In this document: positions 50,329 through 63,774 of the stretch, one piece after another | Layout of the letters: each line of letters starts with the position of its first letter | Numbering within the stretch: the stretch's first letter is position 1 | From: Amycolatopsis coloradensis | Lineage (GTDB): Bacteria; Actinomycetota; Actinomycetes; Mycobacteriales; Pseudonocardiaceae | Reading direction: 5' to 3' | Length of the DNA stretch: 64,000 nucleotides | Assembly (NCBI RefSeq): GCF_001953865.1 | Contig: NZ_MQUQ01000017.1 | Coordinates: 62,001-126,000, forward strand | Translations under genes and position numbers: made by a program | The notes under the pieces: model-generated | The model's input: only the letters and a program-made list of their open reading frames with translations | Database searches by the model: none | What the model was told of the DNA's origin: nothing

Positions 50329-53109
50329 TCACGACGGGGGCAGCGCACGCCGTAGCAGTTCCGCGAGGTGCAGTGCCCGGCGTCCGTCGAGCTGCTCGAT
50401 CTGCGTCCGGCAGCTGAACCCGTCCGCGACCACCTCGGTACCCTCGGCCGCGCCGCGGATCGCGGGCAGCATGCGGTCTTCGGCGCAGGCGACGGAGACG
50501 TCGTAGTGCCCGCGTTCGAAGCCGAAGTTGCCCGCCAAGCCACAGCAGCCGGAATCCATGGTGGAATTGTGGATACCCGCGGCACGCATCACGGCTTCGT
50601 CGGCACCGAAACCGAGCACAGCGTGCTGGTGGCAATGCACCTGGCTGAGCGCTTCGACCTCCAGCGACCGGAACTCGAGCGGCGAGTCCTCGACGAGTTC
50701 GGCGAACGTCCTGGTCTGCCCGGCGAGCAGTTTCGCGACCGGATCACCCGGCAGCAAGGCCTCGAGGTCGCCACGGAAGAGAGCCGTGCAGCTCGGCTCC
50801 AGCCCCGCCACCTGATAGCCCGCCCGCAGATACGGTTCGAGCACGGAAAGCGTGCGGCGCAACACTTTCTTCGCCACGTCGAGCTGTCCGGTGGACACCC
50901 AGGTGAGGCCGCAGCAGACGCCGCGGTCGGGCAGGACGACGTCGTAGCCCGCCGCGGTGAGCACCTCGGCCGCGGCGTCGAGGACGTCCGGCGTCAGGTA
51001 ATTGTTGAAGGAGTCGGGCCACAGCACGACGGGCCGCGAACCGGTCGCCCACCGCCGGAGATCCTTGCGGCGCCCGGTGAACGACGTCCTCGCGAACGTC
51101 GGCAGCTCCCGTTCCGGCGCGATCCCGCCGAACTTCTTCAGCAGGCCGGGGAACCGGCGTGACATCGTGTTCGCCAGCCGCGGCGCCAGTGACGCCGCGC
51201 GCAGCCACACCGGCAGCCAGCCCATCGAATAGTGCGACGCCGGGCGCAGCCGTCCCTTGTGGTGCTGGTGCAGGAACTCCGCCTTGTAGGTCGCCATGTC
51301 GACATCGACCGGGCAATCGGACAGGCAGCCCTTGCACGACAGGCAGAGATCCAGCGCCTCGGCGACCTCTTCGGAACGCCAGCCGTCGGTGATCAGTTCT
51401 CCGTTCACCATCTCGGCGAGCAGATGCGCGCGGCCCCGTGTCGAGTGTTTCTCCTCTCGGGTGGCGCGGTAACTCGGGCACATCACACCCGCGCCGGTGG
51501 TGTCGCGGCATTTCCCGACACCGACGCAGCGCCGCATCGCCTGCCCGAAACTTCCTTGATCCTCCGGATACGCGAGTACGGTGACGTCTTCGAGGTCCAG
51601 CGGCGCTCGCCGCACCCGGAGATCGGCGTCGACCGGCCGCGGAGCGACGAGGATGCCGGGGTTCATCTTGCCCGCCGGGTCGAAGATTCCCTTGAACCGC
51701 GCGAAAAGCGCGAGAATCTCGGGGCTGTACATCCGGGGCAGCAGTTCCGACCGAGCCTGGCCGTCGCCGTGTTCCCCGGACAGCGAGCCGCCGTGCGCGG
51801 CGACCAGGTCGGCCGCTTCTTCGAGGAACGACCGGAACCCGGCGATCCCCCGCGGGGAAAGCAGGTCGAAGTCGAGCCGCAGATGCAGGCAGCCCTCGCC
51901 GTAGTGGCCGTAGACCACGCTCTTGCGGCCGTGTTTCCGCATGAGGCTCTTGAACTCGCGCAAGTAGGCGCCCAAACGCGCGGGCGGGACGGCCGCGTCC
52001 TCCCAGCCGGGCCAGGCTTCCTCGCCGCCGGCCAGTCGCGTCGCGAGACCGGCGCCTTCCTCGCGGATCCGCCACAACCGCTTTTGCGCGGCCGCGTCGT
52101 CCAGCAGCGTGGATCCGGTCAACGCGCCGCGCAGTTCCGCGATCAGCCCGCGGGCCCGGCCCGGATCGGTCATCTCGACGAACAACCAGGCTCCACCCGG
52201 CGGCAGTCCGTCCGCGCGGCCCGGTTCCAGCAGTGCGACGAGGTCCGCGTCGACACCCTCGACGGTCAGCGGCGACCACGGCAAGATCGCCGGGACGGCG
52301 TCGGCCGCGGCGATGTCGGACTCGAAACCGAGCACCGCGAGCACCTTGCGTTCCGGCATCTCGGCGAGGGAGACCGTCGCCTCCAGCACGGTGACGCAGG
52401 TGCCCTCACTGCCGACGAGCGCCTTGGCGACGTCGAAACCGTTCTCCGGCAACAGGTGTTCGAGCCCGTATCCGGACACCCGCCTGCTGAACGTGGACAG
52501 TTCGGTGCGCAGCAACGCCAGATTGTCGCGGACGAGCGCCCGCAACTCCGAAAAGACCCTGCCTTCCGTACCGGGTCCGGCCGCTCGCGAGTCCACTTCG
52601 GACGGTGAGGTCGGCCCGACGGTCAGCCGGGTGCCGTCGTAGAGCAGCACGTCCAGTTCGCGGACGACGTCGACCGTGCGACCATAGGCGACCGAATGCG
52701 AACCGCAGGCGTTGTTGCCGATCATCCCGCCGATCGTGCAGCGTGAATGCGTCGACGGGTCGGGCCCGAACCGGAGGCCGTGCGGCGCGGCGACCGCCTG
52801 GAGGTGGTCGAGGACGGTGCCGGGCGCCACCCTCGCCGTCCGCGCCACGGGATCGAGGTCGAGGACGCCGCCGAGGTGGCGTGACGTGTCGATCACGACG
52901 CCAGGACCGCACGAGTTGCCCGCCACGCTGGTGCCGCCGCCTCTGGCGATCACCGGCAGCCCGGCCGCACGGCAGGCGGCGACGGCCGCGATCACCTCGT
53001 CGACGCTCCGCGGCAGCACCACCCCCCGGGGCACGTGCCGGTAGTTGGAGGCGTCGGTCGTATACAGCGCCAGTGTCGCGGCGTCGGCCAGGATCTCCAC
53101 GGAGTCCAT
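50329..53109 (-). CDS. FAD-linked D-2-hydroxyacid dehydrogenase / Fe-S reductase fusion
   Basis: A 926-aa fusion. Residues about 1-470 are a GlcD/D-lactate dehydrogenase-type flavoprotein (FAD-binding ARGGGTSVAGNSCGPGVV, GSEGTCV, GEHGDGQARSELLPRMY). Residues about 510-600 carry two Fe-S clusters (CLSCKGCLSDCPVDVD). The rest are two CCG domains (RGVCCGLTWV, STMDSGCCGLAGNFGFERGH). Such YdiJ-like or GlcDEF-like single chains oxidise D-lactate, glycolate or D-2-hydroxyglutarate and pass electrons to the membrane. ATG 53109. Stands alone. Confidence 0.9.
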   Translation of the reverse strand: MDSVEILADAATLALYTTDASNYRHVPRGVVLPRSVDEVIAAVAACRAAGLPVIARGGGTSVAGNSCGPGVVIDTSRHLGGVLDLDPVARTARVAPGTVLDHLQAVAAPHGLRFGPDPSTHSRCTIGGMIGNNACGSHSVAYGRTVDVVRELDVLLYDGTRLTVGPTSPSEVDSRAAGPGTEGRVFSELRALVRDNLALLRTELSTFSRRVSGYGLEHLLPENGFDVAKALVGSEGTCVTVLEATVSLAEMPERKVLAVLGFESDIAAADAVPAILPWSPLTVEGVDADLVALLEPGRADGLPPGGAWLFVEMTDPGRARGLIAELRGALTGSTLLDDAAAQKRLWRIREEGAGLATRLAGGEEAWPGWEDAAVPPARLGAYLREFKSLMRKHGRKSVVYGHYGEGCLHLRLDFDLLSPRGIAGFRSFLEEAADLVAAHGGSLSGEHGDGQARSELLPRMYSPEILALFARFKGIFDPAGKMNPGILVAPRPVDADLRVRRAPLDLEDVTVLAYPEDQGSFGQAMRRCVGVGKCRDTTGAGVMCPSYRATREEKHSTRGRAHLLAEMVNGELITDGWRSEEVAEALDLCLSCKGCLSDCPVDVDMATYKAEFLHQHHKGRLRPASHYSMGWLPVWLRAASLAPRLANTMSRRFPGLLKKFGGIAPERELPTFARTSFTGRRKDLRRWATGSRPVVLWPDSFNNYLTPDVLDAAAEVLTAAGYDVVLPDRGVCCGLTWVSTGQLDVAKKVLRRTLSVLEPYLRAGYQVAGLEPSCTALFRGDLEALLPGDPVAKLLAGQTRTFAELVEDSPLEFRSLEVEALSQVHCHQHAVLGFGADEAVMRAAGIHNSTMDSGCCGLAGNFGFERGHYDVSVACAEDRMLPAIRGAAEGTEVVADGFSCRTQIEQLDGRRALHLAELLRRALPPS

Positions 53110-53266
53110 TCAAGACAACCGGGGGCGAGAAAGCATCGGTGAACCTCTCCAGCCGGGTGTGTCGGAAACCACGCCCAGTGTGCGATCGTGAGCGCGTGAC
53201 GGCCAGACGGCACGCCGCCGAAGACCTCGCCGCCGAGCACAGCGCGGTGCTCGGCGGGCTCTGCGC

Positions 53267-53410
53267 GAGCGCGAAGAGCCGCTCACCACCCTGGTCGTCG
53301 ACCCGCGGATCTCCCCCGACGACGATCGGCCCGACGCGCTGGCCCGCAGCGGCCTGACGCGACGCGAGTACGAGGTCCTGCGGCTGGCGGCACAGGGCAG
53401 ACGCCCGTAA
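53267..53410 (+). pseudogene. Truncated LuxR-type HTH remnant
   Basis: The last half of a frame ends in SGLTRREYEVLRLAAQGRRP and a stop. This is the first helix pair of a LuxR/GerE domain (LTxREYEVLxLxAxG), cut off before the recognition helix. Upstream coding potential is in another frame. It is a gene scrap in a 519-bp gap (53110-53628) otherwise filled by repeats. Confidence 0.5.
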
Positions 53411-53486
53411 CGGCGTCACGGCCATCGGGAAGGCTCCGAAGCCAGCCTCCTCTGCACACGCGAACCCCGCCCGCGTTTCGTCCATC

Positions 53487-53556
53487 CAATCACGCGTGTC
53501 GTCCCTTCGATCACGCGAACCGCCCGACGCGATTCGTCCTCTGGTTGCGGTAGTTG
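53487..53556. repeat. Copies of the ATCACGCGTG and CCTCTGGTTGCGGTAGTT repeat families side by side
   Basis: CAATCACGCGTG at 53487-53498, GATCACGCGAAC at about 53509-53520, and then half of the other family, ATTCGTCCTCTGGTTGCGG with TAGTTG after it, at 53532-53556. The second half-arm of the palindrome is missing. Together with a truncated regulator it marks a decayed intergenic zone. Confidence 0.6.
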
Positions 53557-53628
53557 TGGGCACCCCGGCGATGCGTCAGGGGTACGCGGCGACACCGGAC
53601 GCGTCGGCCGAGGGCGGCGTCCGCTACG

Positions 53629-54687
53629 TCAAGCCGCTGTTCGAGGCTCCTGAGGCGAAGGAGTACGTGGCTCCGCATCAGAAGTGAGCCGGGCTTCGGC
53701 GAGCGCGTTCGCTTCGGTCAGCGGTGTGGTGCCGTTGGCCGAAGCGGCGTCGAGGATCTGTCGCGTGGTCGTTTCCAACCTTTCGACCCGGGCGAGTGCC
53801 TCAGCGTGCGTCAGGTTCTCCGCTTCGCGCCCGAGGGTGTAGACGACTCCCCCGGCGCTCGCGACGAAGTCCGGAACCCAGACGACCCCTTTGGCGGCGA
53901 GGTTGTCCGCCACCGCGTCCTCGGTGAGCTGGTTGTTGGCCGGGCCGACCACGAGCGGCACCGCGACTTCGGTGGCGGGGCCGAACACCCCACCGACGGC
54001 GGCCGGGATCAGGACGTCGGCCGCGATGTCGAGTACCCGCTCCGGACGGACCCGGCTCAGCCCCTGTTCTTCGGCGGCGAGGAGCCGTCGTTCGTCCACA
54101 TCGGACACGATGACCTCGGCGCCCTGAGCGACCAGGTCCGCGGCTAGATGCGCGCCGACCGAGCCGTAGCCGCTGATGACCACCTTGCGGCCCTTCATCT
54201 CGTGATCGCCGAAAACGGCCTTCGCCCCGGCCCGCAGCGCGGCGAGTACCCCGATCGCGGTCGGTCCGCTGGAAGACCCGGTGCCGCCCTGCTCCTCGGG
54301 GAGGCAGAACACGTGCCGCGTCCGCTCGCGGAGCACGAGCATGTCGTCCGGGCCGGTGCCGACGTCCGGACCGGCGAGATACGCACCGTCGAGTGACGCG
54401 ATGAGGTCGGCGTGATCGAGCAGGATCTCCCGTCGTTGCTCCGGTGCCGGCGGGCTGTCGAGCGCGATGACGCTCTTGCCGCCGCCGAAGTCCAGGCCCG
54501 CGACGGCGCATTTACGGGTCATCGCCGCGGAAAGCCGCAGGACGTCGTCGATCGCGTCGCGAAGGCCCGGATAGACCTTGAACCGGCAACCGCCGACGGC
54601 CGGGCCGAGTACACGGGAATGCACGGCGACCATCGTGGTCACCCCTGATCGGCGCCCCCGCCGGACGACCAACTCCTGTACAGACAT
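53629..54687 (-). CDS. Glu/Leu/Phe/Val-type amino acid dehydrogenase
   Basis: A 352-aa NAD-dependent amino acid dehydrogenase. Catalytic lysines sit in MTRKCAVAGLDFGGGKSVI, the Asp in AGPDVGTGPDDM and the Rossmann loop in VVISGYGSVGAHLAADLV. It resembles leucine or phenylalanine dehydrogenase. ATG at 54687 follows AAGGGGAG. It is a diverged relative of the gene at 2707-3777 and faces an Lrp/AsnC regulator, which probably controls it in response to an amino acid. Confidence 0.87.
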   Translation of the reverse strand: MSVQELVVRRGRRSGVTTMVAVHSRVLGPAVGGCRFKVYPGLRDAIDDVLRLSAAMTRKCAVAGLDFGGGKSVIALDSPPAPEQRREILLDHADLIASLDGAYLAGPDVGTGPDDMLVLRERTRHVFCLPEEQGGTGSSSGPTAIGVLAALRAGAKAVFGDHEMKGRKVVISGYGSVGAHLAADLVAQGAEVIVSDVDERRLLAAEEQGLSRVRPERVLDIAADVLIPAAVGGVFGPATEVAVPLVVGPANNQLTEDAVADNLAAKGVVWVPDFVASAGGVVYTLGREAENLTHAEALARVERLETTTRQILDAASANGTTPLTEANALAEARLTSDAEPRTPSPQEPRTAA

Positions 54688-54798
54688 CTCGCTCCCCTTC
54701 ACGCAATTAGTCGGCTACTTGCGTTGAAGTTAGGCTGATCGTCAGGCTGATCGATGGCCTGCCGAACGATATTCGGCAGATCTGGGGAAAGGGGCAAG

Positions 54799-55278
54799 GT
54801 GGACGAACTTGATTCGGCGATCATCCGGGAACTCCAGGCGGATGCGCGGCAGTCGAACCGCGACATCGCCAGGAAGGTCGGCGTCGCGCCGTCGACCTGT
54901 CTCGAACGGACACGGCTGCTGCGGGAACGTGGTGTCATCCGCGGCTACCACGCGGACATCGACCTGCGCAGCCTCAATCGCGGCGTCCAGGCGATGGTCT
55001 CGGCACAGGTGCGGCCGCTGAGCCGTGAGGTGATCGACTCCTTCCAGCGCTCGGTCGCCGAATTGCCGGAGGTCCTTTCGGTCTTCGTCACCGCCGGCAG
55101 CGACGATTTCCTGATCCACGTCGCCGCACAGGACGTCGAACAGCTCCACTCATTCCTGGTGGATCGGTTGTCGAAGCGCAAGGAGATCGTCGGGTTCCGG
55201 AGTTCGATCATTTTCCGGCATCTGCGCAAGACCGAGCTGGAATCGCTTCCGCTGCGAATACCTGGTGACAATCCCTAG
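54799..55278 (+). CDS. Lrp/AsnC family transcriptional regulator
   Basis: A 159-aa Lrp-like regulator: HTH LDSAIIRELQADARQSNRDI and VGVAPSTCLERTRLLRERGV, then a RAM ligand-binding domain (AGSDDFLIHVAAQDVEQLHS). GTG at 54799 after GAAAGGGG. It diverges by 111 bp from the amino acid dehydrogenase and probably binds there, as BkdR/LdhR-type regulators do next to branched-chain catabolic genes. Confidence 0.92.
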   Translation: MDELDSAIIRELQADARQSNRDIARKVGVAPSTCLERTRLLRERGVIRGYHADIDLRSLNRGVQAMVSAQVRPLSREVIDSFQRSVAELPEVLSVFVTAGSDDFLIHVAAQDVEQLHSFLVDRLSKRKEIVGFRSSIIFRHLRKTELESLPLRIPGDNP

Positions 55279-55409
55279 GTTCTCACCCTGGAATACCCGA
55301 CACGCCACCCCTAAGTCCGCCCGAAATCCCAGACTTCGCACCGGAGAAGACGGAAACTGTCGGGGGTATGGGTTTGACTGGTCACAGTGGAACAGAAAGG
55401 AGGGACGCC

Positions 55410-55679
55410 ATGGACGTTCGGACAGAGCTGAACCATCGTGAGCGGGCCACCCTGAGAGCCGTGGCCGAGGGCCACGCCGAGATCAGTCGCAGTTGCGAGC
55501 CAGACCTGTTCGTCGACGGTCTCGCCTGCTGTGACCAGCACACCGCGCACCGCCTGGCCCACCTCGGCCTGGTGGCACCCGCGCGCGGCGGCCGCTGGGG
55601 CGAACGCGTCCCCGCCCGGCTCACCGAGGCCGGGGCGGTGGCGCTGGAGGGCGCGTTCCCGCCGCTGGCCGCCGCTTAA
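55410..55679 (+). CDS. Small hypothetical protein
   Basis: An 89-aa protein with a perfect AAAGGAGGG ribosome site and ATG at 55410. It resembles short winged-helix-like actinobacterial proteins (HRLAHLGLVAPARGGRWGER, RLTEAGAVALEGAF) but I cannot place it. It precedes the GNAT gene by 41 bp. Confidence 0.65.
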   Translation: MDVRTELNHRERATLRAVAEGHAEISRSCEPDLFVDGLACCDQHTAHRLAHLGLVAPARGGRWGERVPARLTEAGAVALEGAFPPLAAA

Positions 55680-55720
55680 AAGCGTTTGCCGGGACGTGCG
55701 AAGGACGCCACGATCTGCTG

Positions 55721-56290
55721 ATGCGTGTCTTTCTGGAGACCGAACGGCTCCTGCTGCGGCAGTTCACCGACGCCGACGTCGATGAACTGTTCGCGCTCTA
55801 CGACGACCCCGAAGTCATGCGGTACCTCAATGGGGGCAAACCCGCCGACCGAGCGGAGATCGAAAAGGGTGACCTTCCCGCTTTTCTCGGTTACTACGAG
55901 CGTTTCCCCGGTTACGGGTTCTGGGCGGCGATCGAGAAGTCCAGCGGGGCTTTCCTGGGGTGGTTCCATTTCCGGCCGCTGCGCGGCCATCACACGGACG
56001 ACCCGGAACTGGGTTACCGGCTGAATCGCTCGTCCTGGGGTAAGGGCTATGCCACCGAAGGCTCGCTCGCGCTGCTGGAGAAGGGCTTCACCGAATTCGG
56101 GGCACGGCGGATCTGGGCGGCCACCATGGCGGTGAACCTGGGGTCACGCCGGGTGATGGAGAAGATCGGCATGCGGCACGTCCGGACCTATCACGAGGAC
56201 TTCGACGACCCGATCCCCGGCACCGAGGAGGGCGAGGTCGAGTACGCCATCACCCTGGAGGAGTGGCGGTCCCGCGAGGTCCGCCTCTGA
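55721..56290 (+). CDS. GNAT family N-acetyltransferase (RimJ/RimL-like)
   Basis: A 189-aa acetyltransferase of the ribosomal-protein N-acetyltransferase type: LETERLLLRQFTDADVDELF at the start, LGYRLNRSSWGKGYATEGS for acetyl-CoA binding and NLGSRRVMEKIGMRH near the end. Targets could be a protein N-terminus or a small amine. ATG at 55721. Confidence 0.88.
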   Translation: MRVFLETERLLLRQFTDADVDELFALYDDPEVMRYLNGGKPADRAEIEKGDLPAFLGYYERFPGYGFWAAIEKSSGAFLGWFHFRPLRGHHTDDPELGYRLNRSSWGKGYATEGSLALLEKGFTEFGARRIWAATMAVNLGSRRVMEKIGMRHVRTYHEDFDDPIPGTEEGEVEYAITLEEWRSREVRL

Positions 56291-56311
56291 GCACGCGAGT
56301 TCGCCGTCCGG

Positions 56312-56980
56312 TCACGGGGTGGCGAGCCAGGTTTCGCCGATTTCGCCGGTGCGGGCCTCGCCACCGGTCAGGTCGGCCAGCCACGCGTGGAACGCCTCGC
56401 CCTGGTCCGGCGCGAGCCCGACGTCGAAGTGCGCGACGTCCTCGAACCGCGTCGCGTGCAGCAGGTACGGCGACGAGCGGATGTCGTTCTCCAGCCGTCC
56501 GGCCCGGTCGTAGTCGACGACGACCTCCACCAGCCGCAGCCGCCGGTACTCCCGCACCCCGACGGCGTCGACGGCTTCGGAGACCGCCTGCCCGTAGGCG
56601 CGGATCAGGCCGCCCGCCCCGAGCAGGACCCCGCCGAAGTAGCGGGTCACCACCGCGACCGTGTCGGTCAGCTCCCGGCGGCGGAGCACCTCGAGCATCG
56701 GGGTGCCCGCCGTCCCGGAGGGCTCGCCGTCGTCACTCGAACGCTCGATTCGAGGCACACTTTCCCGCCGAGAATCCATCGAGTCGCCCCTGCCGTCGGC
56801 GCCGAGGACGAACGCGTGGCAGTGGTGCCGGGCGGCCGGATCGGCCTTCTTCCGGGCAATGATCACCTCGCGGGCGGCCTCTTCCGAGGTCACCGGGGCG
56901 AGCGCGCACAGGAACCGCGAACGCCGGATTTCGATCTCGTGGACCCCGGTGCCCGCCACGGTGAGATAACGATCCGCCAT
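56312..56980 (-). CDS. YigZ/IMPACT family protein with an unusual insertion
   Basis: A 222-aa protein of the YigZ/IMPACT family (HHCHAFVLG, DDGEPSGTAGTPMLEVL, VVTRYFGGVLLGAGGLIRAY), an RNA/ribosome-linked fold of uncertain role. Between HAFVLGADG and DDGEPS there are about 16 extra residues (about 65-81, DSMDSRRESVPRIERS) not usual for the family. They are encoded at about 56737-56786 by DNA containing CTCGATTCGAG-type symmetry, so a repeat may have inserted in frame. Confidence 0.88.
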   Translation of the reverse strand: MADRYLTVAGTGVHEIEIRRSRFLCALAPVTSEEAAREVIIARKKADPAARHHCHAFVLGADGRGDSMDSRRESVPRIERSSDDGEPSGTAGTPMLEVLRRRELTDTVAVVTRYFGGVLLGAGGLIRAYGQAVSEAVDAVGVREYRRLRLVEVVVDYDRAGRLENDIRSSPYLLHATRFEDVAHFDVGLAPDQGEAFHAWLADLTGGEARTGEIGETWLATP

Positions 56981-57530
56981 CGGCCAAGCCTCTCAAACCG
57001 GGCGGGACGCTCTGCCGTTCGGGCGATTCGATGGTCACCTGGGGTAGCCGCGACGCCGGTAAACCCACTCCACTGCGCGATGCAGGTCACACTATCGAGT
57101 GACGTGAGCGAGCGTTCACGCAGGTCAGGACCCGGGTGCCCCACTCAGTGGAACGGTCGTTCCAACCAGTGAGCAGATGATGAGTGAAGTCAACGCCCGC
57201 GTGGCATTTCCCACCCCGACCCGGCGACGTATGTCGATAACAGCGATTTCACACTATCGTCATAAGACCGGCGAACCCGGGAGTAACACGTGCGCCCCGC
57301 CTGCCATCCACCACAACGGTCTGGCGGCACACGGCGCACCGCAGTACAGACAAGCGCATCGGCCGCCCAGTGCAGTGCGGCTCTACGAACCCTGCCCCCG
57401 TTTCGCGGGGCGGATTCGTTCCCTCTCGACTGACCATCGCGGTCCCGGACCACTTCGTTAACTGGTTCAGCTTCGAACCACCCGAACGGAGTGCTACCGG
57501 TCGCGCCGACGCCTTGGGAGGCGGCCAGCC
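56981..57530 (+). promoter_or_regulatory. Long leader/promoter region of gltBD
   Basis: 550 bp without a convincing gene before gltB. Two exact copies of TCACACTATCG lie at about 57087 and 57249, and a TGGTTC-N6-GAACCA dyad near 57462-57479. These may be promoter or regulator sites for nitrogen control, but none matches a known consensus that I can be sure of. An open frame of 94 codons from 57177 has no ribosome site or protein-like composition. Confidence 0.35.
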
Positions 57531-62064
<4,534 letters not shown>

Positions 62065-62072
<8 letters not shown>

Positions 62073-63516
62073 CCCCAAGGGCTTTCTGACCACCACTCGC
62101 GAGACGCCGAAGAGCCGTCCCGTCGACCTGCGCCTGATGGACTGGCGCGAGGTGTATGAGGACTTCGCGACGACGAAGCTGCAGAAGCAGGCCGGGCGCT
62201 GCATGGACTGCGGTATCCCGTTCTGCCACCAGGGCTGCCCGCTCGGGAACCTGATCCCCGAGTGGAACACGCTGACCTGGCGCGACGATTGGCGTGAGGC
62301 GGCCGAACGGCTGCACGCGACCAACAATTTCCCGGAATTCACCGGGACCCTCTGCCCGGCGCCGTGCGAGACGGCGTGTGTGCTCGGGATCAACGACGAT
62401 CCCGTCACCATCAAGCGGGTCGAGATCTCGATCATCGACCGGGCCTTCGAAGAAGGCTGGGTCACGCCGGAGTCACCGGTCGTCAAGACCGGCAAGAAGG
62501 TGGCGGTGGTCGGATCCGGCCCGTCGGGACTCGCCGCGGCGCAGCAGCTCACGCGCGCGGGCCACAGCGTCGTGGTCTTCGAGCGGGCCGACAAGATCGG
62601 CGGGCTGCTGCGCTACGGCATCCCTGAATTCAAGATGGAGAAGCACCGCCTCGACCGCCGCCTCGAGCAGATGCGGGCGGAAGGCACGGAGTTCCGGACG
62701 TCGGTGAACGTCGGCGTCGACCTCACCGTCGAGGAACTCAAGTCGTCGTACGACGCCGTGGTCCTCGCCGGTGGCGCGACGGCGTGGCGCGACCTGCCGA
62801 TCGACGGCCGCGAGCACCAGGGCATCTACCAGGCGATGGAGTTCCTGCCGCACGCGAACCGCGTCGCGGCCGGTGAACTGGACGTCTCACCGATCAGCGC
62901 CGAGGGCCTCGACGTCGTCGTCATCGGTGGCGGCGACACCGGCGCGGACTGCGTCGGGACCTCGCACCGCCAGGGCGCGAAGTCGGTGACGCAGCTGGAG
63001 ATCATGCCGAAGCCGCCGCTTTCGCGGTCCGACGCGCATCCGTGGCCGACCTACCCGATGATCTACCGCGTCTCGTCCGCGCACGAGGAGGGTGGCGAGC
63101 GGCTGTACTCGGTCAACACCCAAAGTTTCGCCGCTGACGAGGGAGGGCGCGTTCGCGCGCTGAAGCTGGTCGAGGTGCGCAACGAGGGCGGCAAGTTCGT
63201 CCCGGTGCCCGGCACGGAACGCGAACTGCCCGCCCAGCTGGTGCTGCTCGCGATGGGCTTCGTCGGCCCGGAGCGGGATGGCCTGCTGGAGGCGCTCGAC
63301 GTCGAACTGGATCCGCGTGGCAACGTCGCCCGCGACAAGGCGTTCAAGACCAGTGTCGACAACGTGTTCGTGGCCGGGGACATGGGCCGTGGCCAGTCGC
63401 TCATCGTCTGGGCGATCGCCGAAGGCCGCTCCGCCGCGGCCGGGGTCGACGCGTTCCTCACCGGACGGGACGTCCTGCCCGCCCCCATCGCCCCCACCGA
63501 CCGGCCCCTCTCCTAG
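62065..63516 (+). CDS. gltD: Glutamate synthase (NADPH), small subunit
   Basis: A 483-aa FAD/NADPH oxidoreductase beta chain that passes electrons to GltB. N-terminal 4Fe-4S cysteines (CMDCGIPFCHQGCPLG, CPAPCETACVLG), the FAD motif VAVVGSGPSGLAAAQQL and NADPH motif VVVIGGGDTGADCVG, then FVAGDMGRGQSLIVWAIAEG. ATG 62065 overlaps the end of gltB. Followed by a palindrome that would terminate the operon. Confidence 0.97.
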
Positions 63517-63537
63517 CGGTCGCTCTTCCCGCCGCGT

Positions 63538-63591
63538 TTAGTCCTCTACTTGCGTTGGTTGCGCGCGCAACTATCGCAAGTAGAGGACTAA
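63538..63591. terminator. Long palindrome after gltD, TCCTCTACTTGCG repeat family
   Basis: Outer arms TTAGTCCTCTACTTGCG (63538-63554) and 63575-63591 are exact complements; the inner part TTGCGCGCGCAA is also a palindrome. It lies 21 bp after the gltD stop, and is a good terminator. It belongs to the same repeat family as 24267-24339. Confidence 0.8.
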
Positions 63592-63774
63592 TTGCGTGGC
63601 GTAATCGCCTCGTTGGTTCTTTCGGGTGATAAAACCGCCGAAAGAGGGTACTTGCGAGTGAAGACGCCGAGCTTTCGGTATCGGTTGTATCAAGGGGTAA
63701 GACCCGCGCGGCGGCGGGGACCGGCAAGACCTGCCGGAGCCGTCGAGCGGGTCCCGATGAGGGGGTTCCTTGCT

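Noticed and set aside
53496..53687. Open frame of 63 codons, plus strand, ending PEAKEYVAPHQK
   Set aside because: It runs through the repeat copies and overlaps the end of the amino acid dehydrogenase on the opposite strand; no ribosome site.
57177..57461. Open frame of 94 codons before gltB
   Set aside because: No ribosome site, Arg/His/Pro-rich random composition; treated as leader.
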